Below are positions 11,971-26,639 of a stretch of 64,000 nt of DNA, in pieces. The notes beneath the pieces are model-generated. The model did not search any database, was not told where the DNA came from, and saw only the letters and a list, made by a program, of their open reading frames with translations. A program made the position numbers and the translations under genes. Numbering within the stretch: the stretch's first letter is position 1; each line of letters begins with the position of its first letter. Origin of the DNA: Pogostemon cablin (Eukaryota > Streptophyta > Magnoliopsida > Lamiales > Lamiaceae); assembly GCA_023678885.1 (NCBI GenBank), contig JAHCLQ010000827.1:37547-101546 (forward strand). The letters are read 5' to 3'.

Positions 11971-14446
11971 ATGAAGGAAATTGGCATCATGATGTTGGAA
12001 ATTAGCATCATGATGAAAGAAAAGAGCAACATGTTGAAGGAAATGAGCATCACGATGAAGGGAATATGCATCATAATTAAACAAAATGAGCATCATGACG
12101 TAGGAAATAAGCATTATGATGAAGAAAATAAGCATCATGATGAAGAAAATATGCATCATAAGAAAAAAAATGAGAATCATGATTTAGAAAATGAGCATCA
12201 TGATGAAGAAAATAAACCTCATTATAAAGAAAATATGCATCATAATGAAGGAAATGAGCATCATGATGTTGGAAATTAGCATCATGATAAAAGAAAACAG
12301 GTATTATGATGAAGGAAATAAGCATCATGATGAAGAAAATGAGCATCATGATGAATAAAATATGCATCATAATGAAGAAAATAAGCATCGTGATGAAAAA
12401 ATGCATCATGATGAAGAAAATAAGCATCACGATGAAGAAAATGATCATCATTATTAAGGAAACGAGCATCATGATGAAGAATAATATGCATCATGATGAA
12501 GAAAATATGCATCATGATGAAGAAAATGAGAATTATGATGAAGAAAATGTGCATCACTATAAAGAAAATGAGCATCATGATGAAGGAAATGAGCATCATG
12601 ATGAAGAAAAATATGCATCATGATGAATAAAATATGCATCATGATGAAGAAAATGAGCATCATGATGAAGAAAATATGCATCATGATGTAGAAAATGAAT
12701 ATCATGATGAAGGAAATGAGCATCATCTTAAGAAAAATGAGCATCATGACGATGAAAATATGCATCATGATGAAGGAAATATGCATCGTGATGAAGAAAA
12801 TATGCATCACAATGAAAAAAATTAGCATCATGATGAAGAAAATGAGCATCATGATGAAGTAAATGAGCATCATGATGAAGAAAATAACCGTCATGATGAA
12901 GAAAATATGCATCGTGATGAAGAAAATATGCAATATGATGAAGAAAATACTCATCATGATGAATAAAACGAGCATCATGATGAAGAAAATATTCATCGTG
13001 ATGAAGAAAGTACACATCATGATGTTGGAAATAAGCATCATGGTGAACAAAATATGCATCATGATGAAGGAAATGAACATCGCGATAAAGAAATTAGCTT
13101 CATGATGAAGGAAATGAGGATCGCGATGAAAGAAATGAGCATTACGATGAAGAAAATGAGCATCACGATGAGCATACACACCATGATGAAGAAAATATGT
13201 ATAATAATGAAGAAAATATGCATCAAGATGAATGAAATGAGCATCATGATGAATAAAATGAGCTTCATGATGAAGAAAATAAGCATAATGATGAAGAAAT
13301 TGAGTATCATGATGAAGAAAATGAGCATCATGATGAAGAAAATTAGAACCATGATAAAGAAAATATGCATCATGATGAAGAAAATGATCATCATGATGAA
13401 GAAAATATGCATTATGATGAAGAAAATGAGCAATATGCGTCATGATAAGAAAATATGCATGATGATGAAGGAAATATGCATCAGAAAGAAGAAAATATGC
13501 ATTATGATGAAGAAAATGATGGAAGCATCACAATTAAGGAAATATGCATCATGATGAAGAAAATATGCATCATGATGAAAAAATAAGCATCACGATGAGG
13601 GAAATATACAAAACGATGAAAAACATATGCATCATGATGAAGGAAATGAGCATTATGATGAAGAAAATGAGCATCATGATGAAGAAAATGAGCATCATGA
13701 TGAAGGAAATGAACATCATGATGAAGAAAATATGCATCATGATGAAGGAAATGAACATCATGATGAAGGAAATGAACATGGCGATGAAGAAATTAGCATC
13801 ATGATGATGGAAATGAGGATCGCTATGAATGAAATGAGCATTACGATGAAGAAAATAAGCATCTCGATGAAGAACATACGCACCATGATGATGAAAATAT
13901 GCATAATGATGAAGAAAATACGCATCATGATGAAGAAAATGGGCATCATGATGAAGATAATGAGCTTCGTGATGAAGAAAATACGCATAATGATGAAGAA
14001 AATGAGCATCATGATGAAGAAAATGAGCATCATGATGATGTAGATGAGAACCATGATAAAGAAAATTTGCATCATGATGAAGAAAATGATCATCATGAAG
14101 AAGAAAATATGCATCACGATGAAGAAAATGAGCAATATGCATCATGATGAAGAAAATGAGCAATATGCATCATGATGAAGAAAATATGCATGATGATAAA
14201 GAAAATAGGCATCAGAAAGAAGAAGATATGCCTCATGATGAAGAAAATGAGCATCACAATAAAGGGAATATGCATCATGATGAAGAAAATATGCATCACG
14301 ATGAAGGAAATATGTAAAACTATGAAGAACATATCCATCATGATGAAGGAAATGAGAATAATGATGAATAAAATGAGCATCATGATGAAGAAAATGAGTA
14401 TCATGATGAAGAAAATATGCGTCATGATGAAGGAAAAGAGCATCTG
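11971..14446 (+). repeat. HOR copy H6 (2,476 bp), cluster II, left A, right A2
   Basis: This is the first copy of the homogeneous cluster H6-H10. It shares with them GATGTTGGAAATAAGC near 13021 (GACGTAGG or GATGTAGG elsewhere), AATATTCATCGTG near 12988, and a shortened CACGATGAGCATACAC near 13165. It shares CATCATCTTAAG near 12721 with H7 only. The 28-bp duplication lies at 14130-14185. Confidence 0.93.
14130..14185 (+). repeat. 28-bp direct duplication in H6
   Basis: The GAGCAATATGCATCATG unit is repeated at 14130 and 14158, as in H5, H7 and H9. Confidence 0.9.
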
Positions 14447-16922
14447 ATGAAGGAAATTGGCATCATGATGTTGGAAATTAGCATCATGATGAAAGAAAAG
14501 AGCAACATGTTGAAGGAAATGAGCATCACGATGAAGGGAATATGCATCATAATTAAACAAAATGAGCATCATGACGTAGGAAATAAGCATTATGATGAAG
14601 AAAATAAGCATCATGATGAAGAAAATATACATCATAAGAAAAAAAATGAGAATCATGATTTAGAAAATGAGCATCATGATAAAGAAAATAAACCTCATTA
14701 TAAAGAAAATATGCATCATAATGAAGGAAATGAGCATCATGATGTTGGAAATTAGCATCATGATAAAAGAAAACAGGTATTATGATGAAGGAAATAAGCA
14801 TCATGATGACGAAAATGAGCATCATGATGAAGAAAATATGCATCATAATGAAGAAAATAAGCATCGTGATGAAAAAATGCATCATGATGAAGAAAATAAG
14901 CATCACGATGAAGAAAATGATCATCATTATTAAGGAAACGAGCATCATGATGAAGAAAAATATGCATCATGATGAAGAAAATATGCATCATGATGAAAAA
15001 AATGAGAATTATGATGAAGAAAATGTGCATCACTATAAAGAAAATGAGCATCATGATGAAGGAAATGAGCATCATGATGAAGAAAAATATGCATCATGAT
15101 GAATAAAATATGCATCATGATGAAGAAAATGAGCATCATGATGAAGAAAATATGCATCATGATGTAGAAAATGAATATCATGATGAAGGAAATGAGCATC
15201 ATCTTAAGAAAAATGAGCATCATGACGATGAAAATATGCATCATGATGAAGGAAATATGCATCGTGATGAAGAAAATATGCATCACAATGAAAAAAATTA
15301 GCATCATGATGAAGAAAATGAGCATCATGATGAAGTAAATGAGCATCATGATGAAGAAAATAACCGTCATGATGAAGAAAATATGCATCGTGATGAAGAA
15401 AATATGCAATATGATGAAGAAAATACTCATCATGATGAATAAAACGAGCATCATGATGAAGAAAATATTCATCGTGATGAAGAAAGTACACATCATGATG
15501 TTGGAAATAAGCATCATGGTGAACAAAATATGCATCATGATGAAGGAAATGAACATCGCGATAAAGAAATTAGCTTCATGATGAAGGAAATGAGGATCGC
15601 GATGAAAGAAATGAGCATTACGATGAAGAAAATGAGCATCACGATGAACATACACACCATGATGAAGAAAATATGTATAGTAATGAAGAAAATATGCATC
15701 AAGATGAATGAAATGAGCATCATGATGAATAAAATGAGCTTCATGATGAAGAAAATAAGCATAATGATGAAGAAATTGAGTATCATGATGAAGAAAATGA
15801 GCATCATGATGAAGAAAATTAGAACCATGATAAAGAAAATATGCATCATGATGAAGAAAATGATCATCATGATGAAGAAAATATGCATTATGATGAAGAA
15901 AATGAGCAATATGCGTCATGATAAGAAAATATGCATGATGATGAAGGAAATATGCATCAGAAAGAAGAAAATATGCATTATGATGAAGAAAATGATGGAA
16001 GCATCACAATTAAGGAAATATGCATCATGATGAAGAAAATATGCATCATGATGAAAAAATAAGCATCACGATGAGGGAAATATACAAAACGATGAAAAAC
16101 ATATGCATCATGATGAAGGAAATGAGCATTATGATGAAGAAAATGAGCATCATGATGAAGAAAATGAGCATCATGATGAAGGAAATGAACATCATGATGA
16201 AGAAAATATGCATCATGATGAAGGAAATGAACATCATGATGAAGGAAATGAACATAGCGATGAAGAAATTAGCATCATGATGATGGAAATGAGGATCGCT
16301 ATGAATGAAATGAGCATTACGATGAAGAAAATAAGCATCTCGATGAAGAACATACGCACCATGATGATGAAAATATGCATAATGATGAAGAAAATACGCA
16401 TCATGATGAAGAAAATGGGCATCATGACGAAGATAATGAGCTTCGTGATGAAGAAAATACGCATAATGATGAAGAAAATGAGCATCATGATGAAGAAAAT
16501 GAGCATCATGATGATGTAGATGAGAACCATGATAAAGAAAATTTGCATCATGATGAAGAAAATGATCATCATGAAGAAGAAAATATGCATCACGATGAAG
16601 AAAATGAGCAATATGCATCATGATGAAGAAAATGAGCAATATGCATCATGATAAAGAAAATATGCATGATGATAAAGAAAATAGGCATCAGAAAGAAGAA
16701 GATATGCCTCATGATGAAGAAAATGAGCATCACAATAAAGGGAATATGCATCATGATGAAGAAAATATGCATCACGACGAAGGAAATATGTAAAACTATG
16801 AAGAACATATCCATCATGATGAAGGAAATGAGAATAATGATGAATAAAATGAGCATCATGATGAAGAAAATGAGTATCATGATGAAGAAAATATGCGTCA
16901 TGATGAAGGAAAAGAGCATCTG
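14447..16922 (+). repeat. HOR copy H7 (2,476 bp), cluster II, left A, right A2
   Basis: It has exactly the length of H6 and shares CATCATCTTAAG with it near 15198, so the pair is a recent duplication. Private features include CACGATGAACATACAC near 15640 and GAACATAGCGATG near 16251, where the sister copies have GAACATGGCGATG. The 28-bp duplication lies at 16606-16661. Confidence 0.93.
16606..16661 (+). repeat. 28-bp direct duplication in H7
   Basis: Two tandem copies of the 28-bp unit start at 16606 and 16634. Confidence 0.9.
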
Positions 16923-19348
16923 ATGAAGGAAATTGGCATCATGATGTTGGAAATTAGCATCATGATGAAAGAAAAGAGCAACATGTTGAAGGAAATGAGC
17001 ATCACGATGAAGGGAATATGCATCATAATTAAACAAAATGAGCATCATGACGTAGGAAATAAGCATTATGATGAATAAAATAAGCATCATGATGAAGAAA
17101 ATATGCATCATAAGAAAAAAATGAGAATCATGATTTAGAAAATGAGCATCATGATAAAGAAAATAAACCTCATTATAAAGAAAATATGCATCATAATGAA
17201 GGAAATGAGCATCATGATGTTGGAAATTAGCATCATGATAAAAGAAAACAGGTATTATGATGAAGGAAATAAGCATCATGATGACGAAAATGAGCATCAT
17301 GATGAAGAAAATATGCATCATAATGAAGAAAATAAGCATCGTGATGAAAAAATGCATCATGATGAAGAAAATAAGCATCACGATGAAGAAAATGATCATC
17401 ATTATTAAGGAAACGAGCATCATGATGAAGAAAAATATGCATCATGATGAAGAAAATATGCATCATGATGAAAAAAATGAGAATTATGATGAAGAAAATG
17501 TGCATCACTATAAAGAAAATGAGCATCATGATGAAGGAAATGAGCATCATGATGAAGAAAAATATGCATCATGATGAATAAAATATGCATCATGATGAAG
17601 AAAATATGCATCATGATGTAGAAAATGAATATCATGATGAAGGAAATGAGCATCATGTTAAGAAAAATGAGCATCATGACGATGAAAATATGCATCATGA
17701 TGAAGGAAATATGCATCGTGATGAAGAAAATATGCATCACAATGAAAAAAATTAGCATCATGATGAAGAAAATGAGCATCATGATGAAGTAAATGAGCAT
17801 CATGATGAAGAAAATAACCGTCATGATGAAGAAAATATGCATCGTGATGAAGAAAATATGCAATATGATGAAGAAAATACTCATCATGATGAATAAAACG
17901 AGCATCATGATGAAGAAAATATTCATCGTGATGAAGAAAGTACACATCATGATGTTGGAAATAAGCATCATGGTGAACAAAATATGCATCATGATGAAGG
18001 AAATAAACATCGCGATAAAGAAATTAGCTTCATGATGAAGGAAATAAGGATCGCGATGAAAGAAATGAGCATTACGATGAAGAAAATGAGCATCACGATG
18101 AGCATACACACCATGATGAAGAAAATATGTATAATAATGAAGAAAATATGCATCAAGATGAATGAAATGAGCATCATGATGAATAAAATGAGCTTCATGA
18201 TGAAGAAAATAAGCATAATGATGAAGAAATTGAGTATCATGATGAAGAAAATGAGCATCATGATGAAGAAAATTAGAACCATGATAAAGAAAATATGCAT
18301 CATGATGAAGAAAATGATCATCATGATGAAGAAAATATGCATTATGATGAAGAAAATGAGCAATATGCGTCATGATAAGAAAATATGCATGATGATGAAG
18401 GAAATATGCATCAGAAAGAAGAAAATATGCATTATGATGAAGAAAATGATGGAAGCATCACAATTAAGGAAATATGCATCATGATGAAGAAAATATGCAT
18501 CATGATGAAAAAATAAGCATCACGATGAGGGAAATATACAAAACGATGAAAAACATATGCATCATGATGAAGGAAATGAGCATTATGATGAAGAAAATGA
18601 GCATCATGATGAAGAAAATGAGCATCATGATGAAGGAAATGAACATCATGATGAAGAAAATATGCATCATGATGAAGGAAATGAACATCATGATGAAGGA
18701 AATGAACATGGCGATGAAGAAATTAGCATCATGATGATGGAAATGAGGATCGCTATGAATGAAATGAGCATTACGATGAAGAAAATAAGCATCTCGATGA
18801 AGAACATACGCACCATGATGATGAAAATATGCATAATGATGAAGAAAATACGCATCATGATGAAGAAAATGGGCATCATGATGAAGATAATGAGCTTCGT
18901 GATGAAGAAAATACGCATAATGATGAAGAAAATGAGCATCATGATGAAGAAAATGAGCATCATGATGATGTAGATGAGAACCATGATAAAGAAAATTTGC
19001 ATCATGATGAAGAAAATGATCATCATGAAGAAGAAAATATGCATCATGATGAAGAAAATGAGCAATATGCATCATGATGAAGAAAATATGCATGATGATA
19101 AAGAAAATAGGCATCAGAAAGAAGAAAATATGCCTCATGATGAAGAAAATGAGCATCACAATAAAGGGAATATGCATCATGATGAAGAAAATATGCATCA
19201 CGATGAAGGAAATATGTAAAACTATGAAGAACATATCCATCATGATGAAGGAAATGAGAATAATGATGAATAAAATGAGCATCATGATGAAGAAAATGAA
19301 TATCATGATGAAGAAAATATGCGTCATGATGAAGGAAAAGAGCATCTG
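16923..19348 (+). repeat. HOR copy H8 (2,426 bp), cluster II, without 28-bp duplication
   Basis: It carries the cluster II markers (GATGTTGGAAATAAGC, ATTCATCGTG, GATGTAGATGAG) but only one copy of the 28-bp unit, near 19062. The left arm is one monomer shorter than in H6, H7 and H9. Loss of the duplication by exchange, or descent from a pre-duplication copy, are both possible. Confidence 0.92.
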
Positions 19349-21826
19349 ATGAAGGAAATTGGCATCATGATGTTGGAAATTAGCATCATGATGAAAGAAA
19401 AGAGCAACATGTTGAAGGAAATGAGCATCACGATGAAGGGAATATGCATCATAATTAAACAAAATGAGCATCATGACGTAGGAAATAAGCATTATGATGA
19501 AGAAAATAAGCATCATGATGAAGAAAATATGCATCATAAGAAAAAAAAATGAGAATCATGATTTAGAAAATGAGCATCATGATGAAGAAAATAAACCTCA
19601 TTATAAAGAAAATATGCATCATAATGAAGGAAATGAGCATCATGATGTTGGAAATTAGCATCATGATAAAAGAAAACAGGTATTATGATGAAGGAAATAA
19701 GCATCATGATGACGAAAATGAGCATCATGATGAAGAAAATATGCATCATAATGAAGAAAATAAGCATCGTGATGAAAAAAATGCATCATGATGAAGAAAA
19801 TAAGCATCACGATGAAGAAAATGATCATCATTATTAAGGAAACGAGCATCATGATGAAGAAAAATATGCATCATGATGAAGAAAATTTGCATCATGATGA
19901 AGAAAATGAGAATTATGATGAAGAAAATGTGCATCACTATAAAGAAAATGAGCATCATGATGAAGGAAATGAGCATCATGAAGAAGAAAAATATGCATCA
20001 TGATGAATAAAATATGCATCATGATGAAGAAAATGAGCATCATGATGAAGAAAATATGCATCATGATGTAGAAAATGAATATCATGATGAAGGAAATGAG
20101 CATCATGTTAAGAAAAATGAGCATCATGACGATGAAAATATGCATCATGATGAAGGAAATATGCATCGTGATGAAGAAAATATGCATCACAATGAAAAAA
20201 ATTAGCATCATGATGAAGAAAATGAGCATCATGATGAAGTAAATGAGCATCATGATGAAGAAAATAACCGTCATGATGAAGAAAATATGCATCGTGATGA
20301 AGAAAATATGCAATATGATGAAGAAAATACTCATCATGATGAATAAAACAAGCATCATGATGAAGAAAATATTCATCGTGATGAAGAAAGTACACATCAT
20401 GATGTTGGAAATAAGCATCATGGTGAACAAAATATGCATCATGATGAAGGAAATGAACATCGCGATAAAGAAATTAGCTTCATGATGAAGGAAATGAGGA
20501 TCGCGATGAAAGAAATGAGCATTACGATGAAGAAAATGAGCATCACGATGAGCATACACACCATGATGAAGAAAATATGTATAATAATGAAGAAAATATG
20601 CATCAAGATGAATGAAATGAGCATCATGATGAATAAAATGAGCTTCATGATGAAGAAAATAAGCATAATGATGAAGAAATTGAGTATCATGATGAAGAAA
20701 ATGAGCATCATGATGAAGAAAATTAGAACCATGATAAAGAAAATATGCATCATGATGAAGAAAATGATCATCATGATGAAGAAAATATGCATTATGAAGA
20801 AGAAAATGAGCAATATGCGTCATGATAAGAAAATATGCATGATGATGAAGGAAATATGCATCAGAAAGAAGAAAATATGCATTATGATGAAGAAAATGAT
20901 GGAAGCATCACAATTAAGGAAATATGCATCATGATGAAGAAAATATGCATCATGATGAAAAAATAAGCATCACGATGAGGGAAATATACAAAACGATGAA
21001 AAACATATGCATCATGATGAAGGAAATGAGCATTATGATGAAGAAAATGAGCATCATGATGAAGAAAATGAGCATCATGATGAAGGAAATGAACATCATG
21101 ATGAAGAAAATATGCATCATGATGAAGGAAATGAACATCATGATGAAGGAAATGAACATGGCGATGAAGAAATTAGCATCATGATGATGGAAATGAGGAT
21201 CGCTATGAATGAAATGAGCATTACGATGAAGAAAATAAGCATCTCGATGAAGAACATACGCACCATGATGATAAAAATATGCATAATGATGAAGAAAATA
21301 CGCATCATGATGAAGAAAATGGGCATCATGATTAAGAAAATGAGCTTCGTGATGAAGAAAATACGCATAATGATGAAGAAAATGAGCATCATGATGAAGA
21401 AAATGAGCATCATGATGATGTAGATGAGAACCATGATAAAGAAAATTTGCATCATGATGAAGAAAATGATCATCATGAAGAAGAAAATATGCATCATGAT
21501 GAAGAAAATGAGCAATATGCATCATGATGAAGAAAATGAGCAATATGCATCATGATGAAGAAAATATGCATGATGATAAAGAAAATAGGCATCAGAAAGA
21601 AGAAAATATGCCTCATGATGAAGAAAATGAGCATCACAATAAAGGGAATATGCATCATGATGAAGAAAATATGCATCACGATGAAGGAAATATGTAAAAC
21701 TATGAAGAACATATCCATCATGATGAAGGAAATGAGAATAATGATGAATAAAATGAGCATCATGATGAAGAAAATGAGTATCATGATGAAGAAAATATGC
21801 GTCATGATGAAGGAAAAGAGCATCTG
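19349..21826 (+). repeat. HOR copy H9 (2,478 bp), cluster II, left A, right A2
   Basis: This is the longest unrearranged copy. It has the cluster II markers, a run of extra A at about 19540 (AAGAAAAAAAATGAG), and the 28-bp duplication at 21510-21565. GGGCATCATGATTAAG near 21329 is a private change. Confidence 0.92.
21510..21565 (+). repeat. 28-bp direct duplication in H9
   Basis: Two tandem copies of the 28-bp unit start at 21510 and 21538. Confidence 0.9.
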
Positions 21827-24210
21827 ATGAAGGAAATTGGCATCATGATGTTGGAAATTAGCATCATGATGAAAGAAAAGAGCAACATGTTGAAGGAAAT
21901 GAGCATCACGATGAAGGGAATATGCATCATAATTAAACAAAATGAGCATCATGACGTAGGAAATAAGCATTATGATGAAGAAAATAAGCATCATGATGAA
22001 GAAAATATGCATCATAAGAAAAAAATGAGAATCATGATTTAGAAAATGAGCATCATGATGAAGAAAATAAACCTCATTATAAAGAAAATATGCATCATAA
22101 TGAAGGAAATGAGCATCATGATGTTGGAAATTAGCATCATGATAAAAGAAAACAGGTATTATGATGAAGGAAATAAGCATCATGATGACGAAAATGAGCA
22201 TCATGATGAAGAAAATATGCATCATAATGAAGAAAATAAGCATCGTGATGAAAAAAATGCATCATAATGAAGAAAATAAGCATCACGATGAAGAAAATGA
22301 TCATCATTATTAAGGAAACGAGCATCATGATGAAGAATAATATGCATCATGATGAAGAAAATATGCATCATGATGAAGAAAATGTGCATCACTATAAAGA
22401 AAATGAGCATCATGATGAAGGAAATGAGCATCATGATGAAGAAAAATATGCATCATGATGAATAAAATATGCATCATGATGAAGAAAATGAGCATCATGA
22501 TGAAGAAAATATGCATCATGATGTAGAAAATGAATATCATGATGAAGGAAATGAGCATCATGTTAAGAAAAATGAGCATCATGACGATGAAAATATGCAT
22601 CATGATGAAGGAAATATGCATCGTGATGAAGAAAATATGCATCACAATGAAAAAAATTAGCATCATGATGAAGAAAATGAGCATCATGATGAAGTAAATG
22701 AGCATCATGATGAAGAAAATAACCATCATGATGAAGAAAATATGCATCGTGATGAAGAAAATATGCAATATGATGAAGAAAATACTCATCATGATGAATA
22801 AAACGAGCATCATGATGAAGAAAATATTCATCGTGATGAAGAAAGTACACATCATGATGTTGGAAATAAGCATCATGGTGAACAAAATATGCATCATGAT
22901 GAAGGAAATGAACATCGCGATAAAGAAATTAGCTTAATGATGAAGGAAATGAGGATCGCGATGAAAGAAATGAGCATTACGATGAAGAAAATGAGCATCA
23001 CGATGAGCATACACACCATGATGAAGAAAATATGTATAATAATGAAGAAAATATGCATCAAGATGAATGAAATGAGCATCATGATGAATAAAATGAGCTT
23101 CATGATGAAGAAAATAAGCATAATGATGAAGAAATTGAGTATCATGATGAAGAAAATGAGCATCATGCTGAAGAAAATTAGAACCATGATAAAGAAAATA
23201 TGCATCATGATGAAGAAAATGATCATCATGATGAAGAAAATATGCATTATGATGAAGAAAATGAGCAATATGCGTCATGATAAGAAAATATGCATGATGA
23301 TGAAGGAAATATGCATCAGAAAGAAGAAAATATGCATTATGATGAAGAAAATGATGGAAGCATCACAATTAAGGAAATATGCATCATGATGAAGAAAATA
23401 TGCATCATGATAAAAAAATAAGCATCACGATGAGGGAAATATACAAAACGATGAAAAACATATGCATCATGATGAAGGAAATGAGCATTATGATGAAGAA
23501 AATGAGCATCATGATGAAGAAAATGAGCATCATGATGAAGGAAATGAACATCATGATGAAGAAAATATGCATCATGATGAAGGAAATGAACATCATGATG
23601 AAGGAAATGAACATCGCGATGAAGAAATTAGCATCATGATGATGGAAATGAGGATCGCTATGAATGAAATGAGCATTAAGATGAAGAAAATAAGCATCTC
23701 GATGAAGAACATACGCACCATGATGATGAAAATATGCATACTGATGAAGAAAATACGCATCATGATGAAGAAAATACGCATAATAATGAAGAAAATGAGC
23801 ATCATGATGAAGAAAATTAGCATCATGATGATGAAGATGAGAACCATGATAAAGTAAATTTGCATCATGATGAAGAAAATGATCATCATGAAGAAGAAAA
23901 TATGCATCATGATGAAGAAAATGAGCAATATGCATCATGATGAAGAAAATATGCATGATGATAAAGAAAATAGGCATCAGAAAGAAGAAAATATGCATCA
24001 TGAAGAAGAAAATGAGCATCACAATAAAGGGAATATGCATCATGATGAAGAAAATATGCATCACGATGAAGGAAATATGTAAAACTATGAAGAACATATC
24101 CATCATGATGAAGGAAATGAGAATAATGATGAATAAAATGAGCATCATGATGAAAAAATGAGTATCATGATGAAGAAAATATGCGTCATGATGAAGGAAA
24201 GGAGCATCTG
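21827..24210 (+). repeat. HOR copy H10 (2,384 bp), left cluster II, right arm C
   Basis: The left arm is cluster II with one monomer lost near 22380. The right arm switches to C-type, with CATACTGATGAAG near 23738, CGCATAATAATGAAG near 23767, and GAAAATTAGCATCATG near 23812. C-type right arms otherwise appear only beyond about 47.8 kb, so this is an isolated outlier. Confidence 0.9.
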
Positions 24211-26639
24211 ATGAAAGAAATTGGCATCATGATGTTGGAAATTAGCATCATGATGAAAGAAAAGAGCAACATGTTGAAGGAAATGAGCATCACGATGAAG
24301 GGAATATGCATCATAATTAAAAAAAAATGAGCATCATGACGTAGGAAATAAGCATTATGATGAAGAAAAAATAAGCATCATGATGAAGAAAATATGCATC
24401 ATGAGGAAAAAAATGAGAATCATGATTTAGAAAATGAGCATCATGATGAAGAAAATAAACCTCATTATAAAGAAAATATGCATCATAATGAAGGAAATGA
24501 GCATCATGATGTTGGAAATTAGCATCATGATAAAAGAAAACAGGTATTATGATGAAGGAAATAAGCATCATGATGAAGAAAATGAGCATCATGATGAAGA
24601 AAATATGCATCATAATGAAGAAAATAAGCATCGTGATGAAAAAAATGCATCATGATGAAGAAAATAAACATCACGATGAAGAAAATGATCATCATTATGA
24701 AGGAAACGAGCATCATGATGAAGAAAAATATGCATCATGATGAAGAAAATATGAATCATGATGAAGAAAATGAGAATTATGATGAAGAAAATGTGCATCA
24801 TGATAAAGAAAATGAGCATCATGATGAAGGAAATGAGCATCATGATGAAGAAAAATATGCATCATGATGAATAAAATTGCATCATGATGAATAAAATGAG
24901 CATAATGATGAAGAAAATATGCATCATGATGTAGAAAATGAATATCATGATGAAGGAAATGAGCATCATGTTAAGAAAAATTAGCATCATGACGATGAAA
25001 ATATGCATCATGATGAAGGAAATATGCATCATGATGAAGAAAATATGCATCACAATGAAAAAAATTAGCATCATGATGAAGAAAATGAGCATCATGATGA
25101 AGTAAATGAGCATCATGATGAAGAAAATAACCGTCATGATGAAGAAAATATGCATCGTGATGAAGAAAATATGCAATATGATGAAGAAAATACTCATCAT
25201 GATGAATAAAACGAGCATCATGATGAAGAAAATATGCATCGTGATGAAGAAAGTACACATCATGACGTAGGAAATAAGCATCATGGTGAACAAAATATGC
25301 ATCATGATGAAGGAAATGAACATCGTGATAAAGAAATTAGCTTCATGATGAAGGAAATGAGGATCGCGATGAAAGAAATGAGCATTACGATGAAAAAAAT
25401 GAGCATCACGATGAAGAACATACACACCATGACGAAAAAAATATGCATAATAATGAAGAAAATATGCATCAAGATGAAGGAAATGGGCATCATGATGAAT
25501 AAAATGAGCTTCATGATGAAGAAAATAAGAATAATGATGAAGAAATTGAGTATCATGATGAAGAAAATGAGCATCATGATGAAGAAAATTAGAACCATGA
25601 TAAAGAAAATATGCATCATGATGAAGAAAATGATCATCATGATGAAGAAAATATGCATTATGATGAAGAAAATGAGCAATATGCGTCATGATAAGAAAAT
25701 ATGCATGATGATGAAGGAAATATGCATCAGAAAGAAGAAAATATGCATCATGATGAAGAAAATGATGGAAGCATCACAATTAAGGAAATATGCATCATGA
25801 TGAAGAAAATATGCATCATGATCAAAAAATAAGCATCACGATGAGGAAATATACAAAACGATGAAGAACATATGCATCATGATGAAGGAAATGAGCATAA
25901 TGATGAAGAAAATGAGCATCATGATGAAGAAAATGAGCATCATGATGAAGGAAATGAACATCATGATGAAGAAAATATGCATCATGATGAAGGAAATAAA
26001 CTTCATGATGAAGGAAATGAACATCGCGATGAAGAAATTAGCATCATGATGATGGAAATGAGGATCGCTATGAATGAAATGAGCATTACGATGAAGAAAA
26101 TAAGCATCTCGATGAAGAACATACGCACCATGATGATGAAAATATGCATAATGATGAAGAAAATACGCATCATGATGAAGAAAATGGGCATCATGATGAA
26201 GAAAATGAACTTCGTGATGAAGAAATACGCATAATGATGAAGAAAATGAGCATCATGATGATGAAGATGAGAACCATGATAAAAAAAATTTGCATCATGA
26301 TGAAGAAAATGATCATCATGAAGAAGAAATATGCATCATGATGAAGAAAATGAGCAATATGCATCATGATGAAGAAAATATGCATGATGATAAAGAAAAT
26401 AGGCATCAGAAAGAAGAAAATATGCATCATGATGAAGAAAATGAGCATCACAATTAAGGGAATATGCATCATGATGAAAAATATATGCATCACGATGAAG
26501 GAAATTTGTAAAATATGAAGAACAAATCCATCATGATGAAGGAAATGAGAATAATGATGAATAAAATGAGCATCATGATGAAGAAAATGAGTATCATGAT
26601 GAAGAAAATATGCGTCATGATTAAGGAAAAGACCATCTG
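24211..26639 (+). repeat. HOR copy H11 (2,429 bp), left A variant, right arm B
   Basis: It is preceded by the private GGAGCATCTG and starts ATGAAAGAAATTGGC. The left arm has A-run expansions at about 24319 (ATTAAAAAAAAATGAG) and 24364 (GAAGAAAAAATAAGC), and a private ATAAAATTGCATC near 24871. The right arm is B-type, with CATGATCAAAAAATAAGC near 25817 and GAAGAAATACGC near 26219. Confidence 0.91.
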
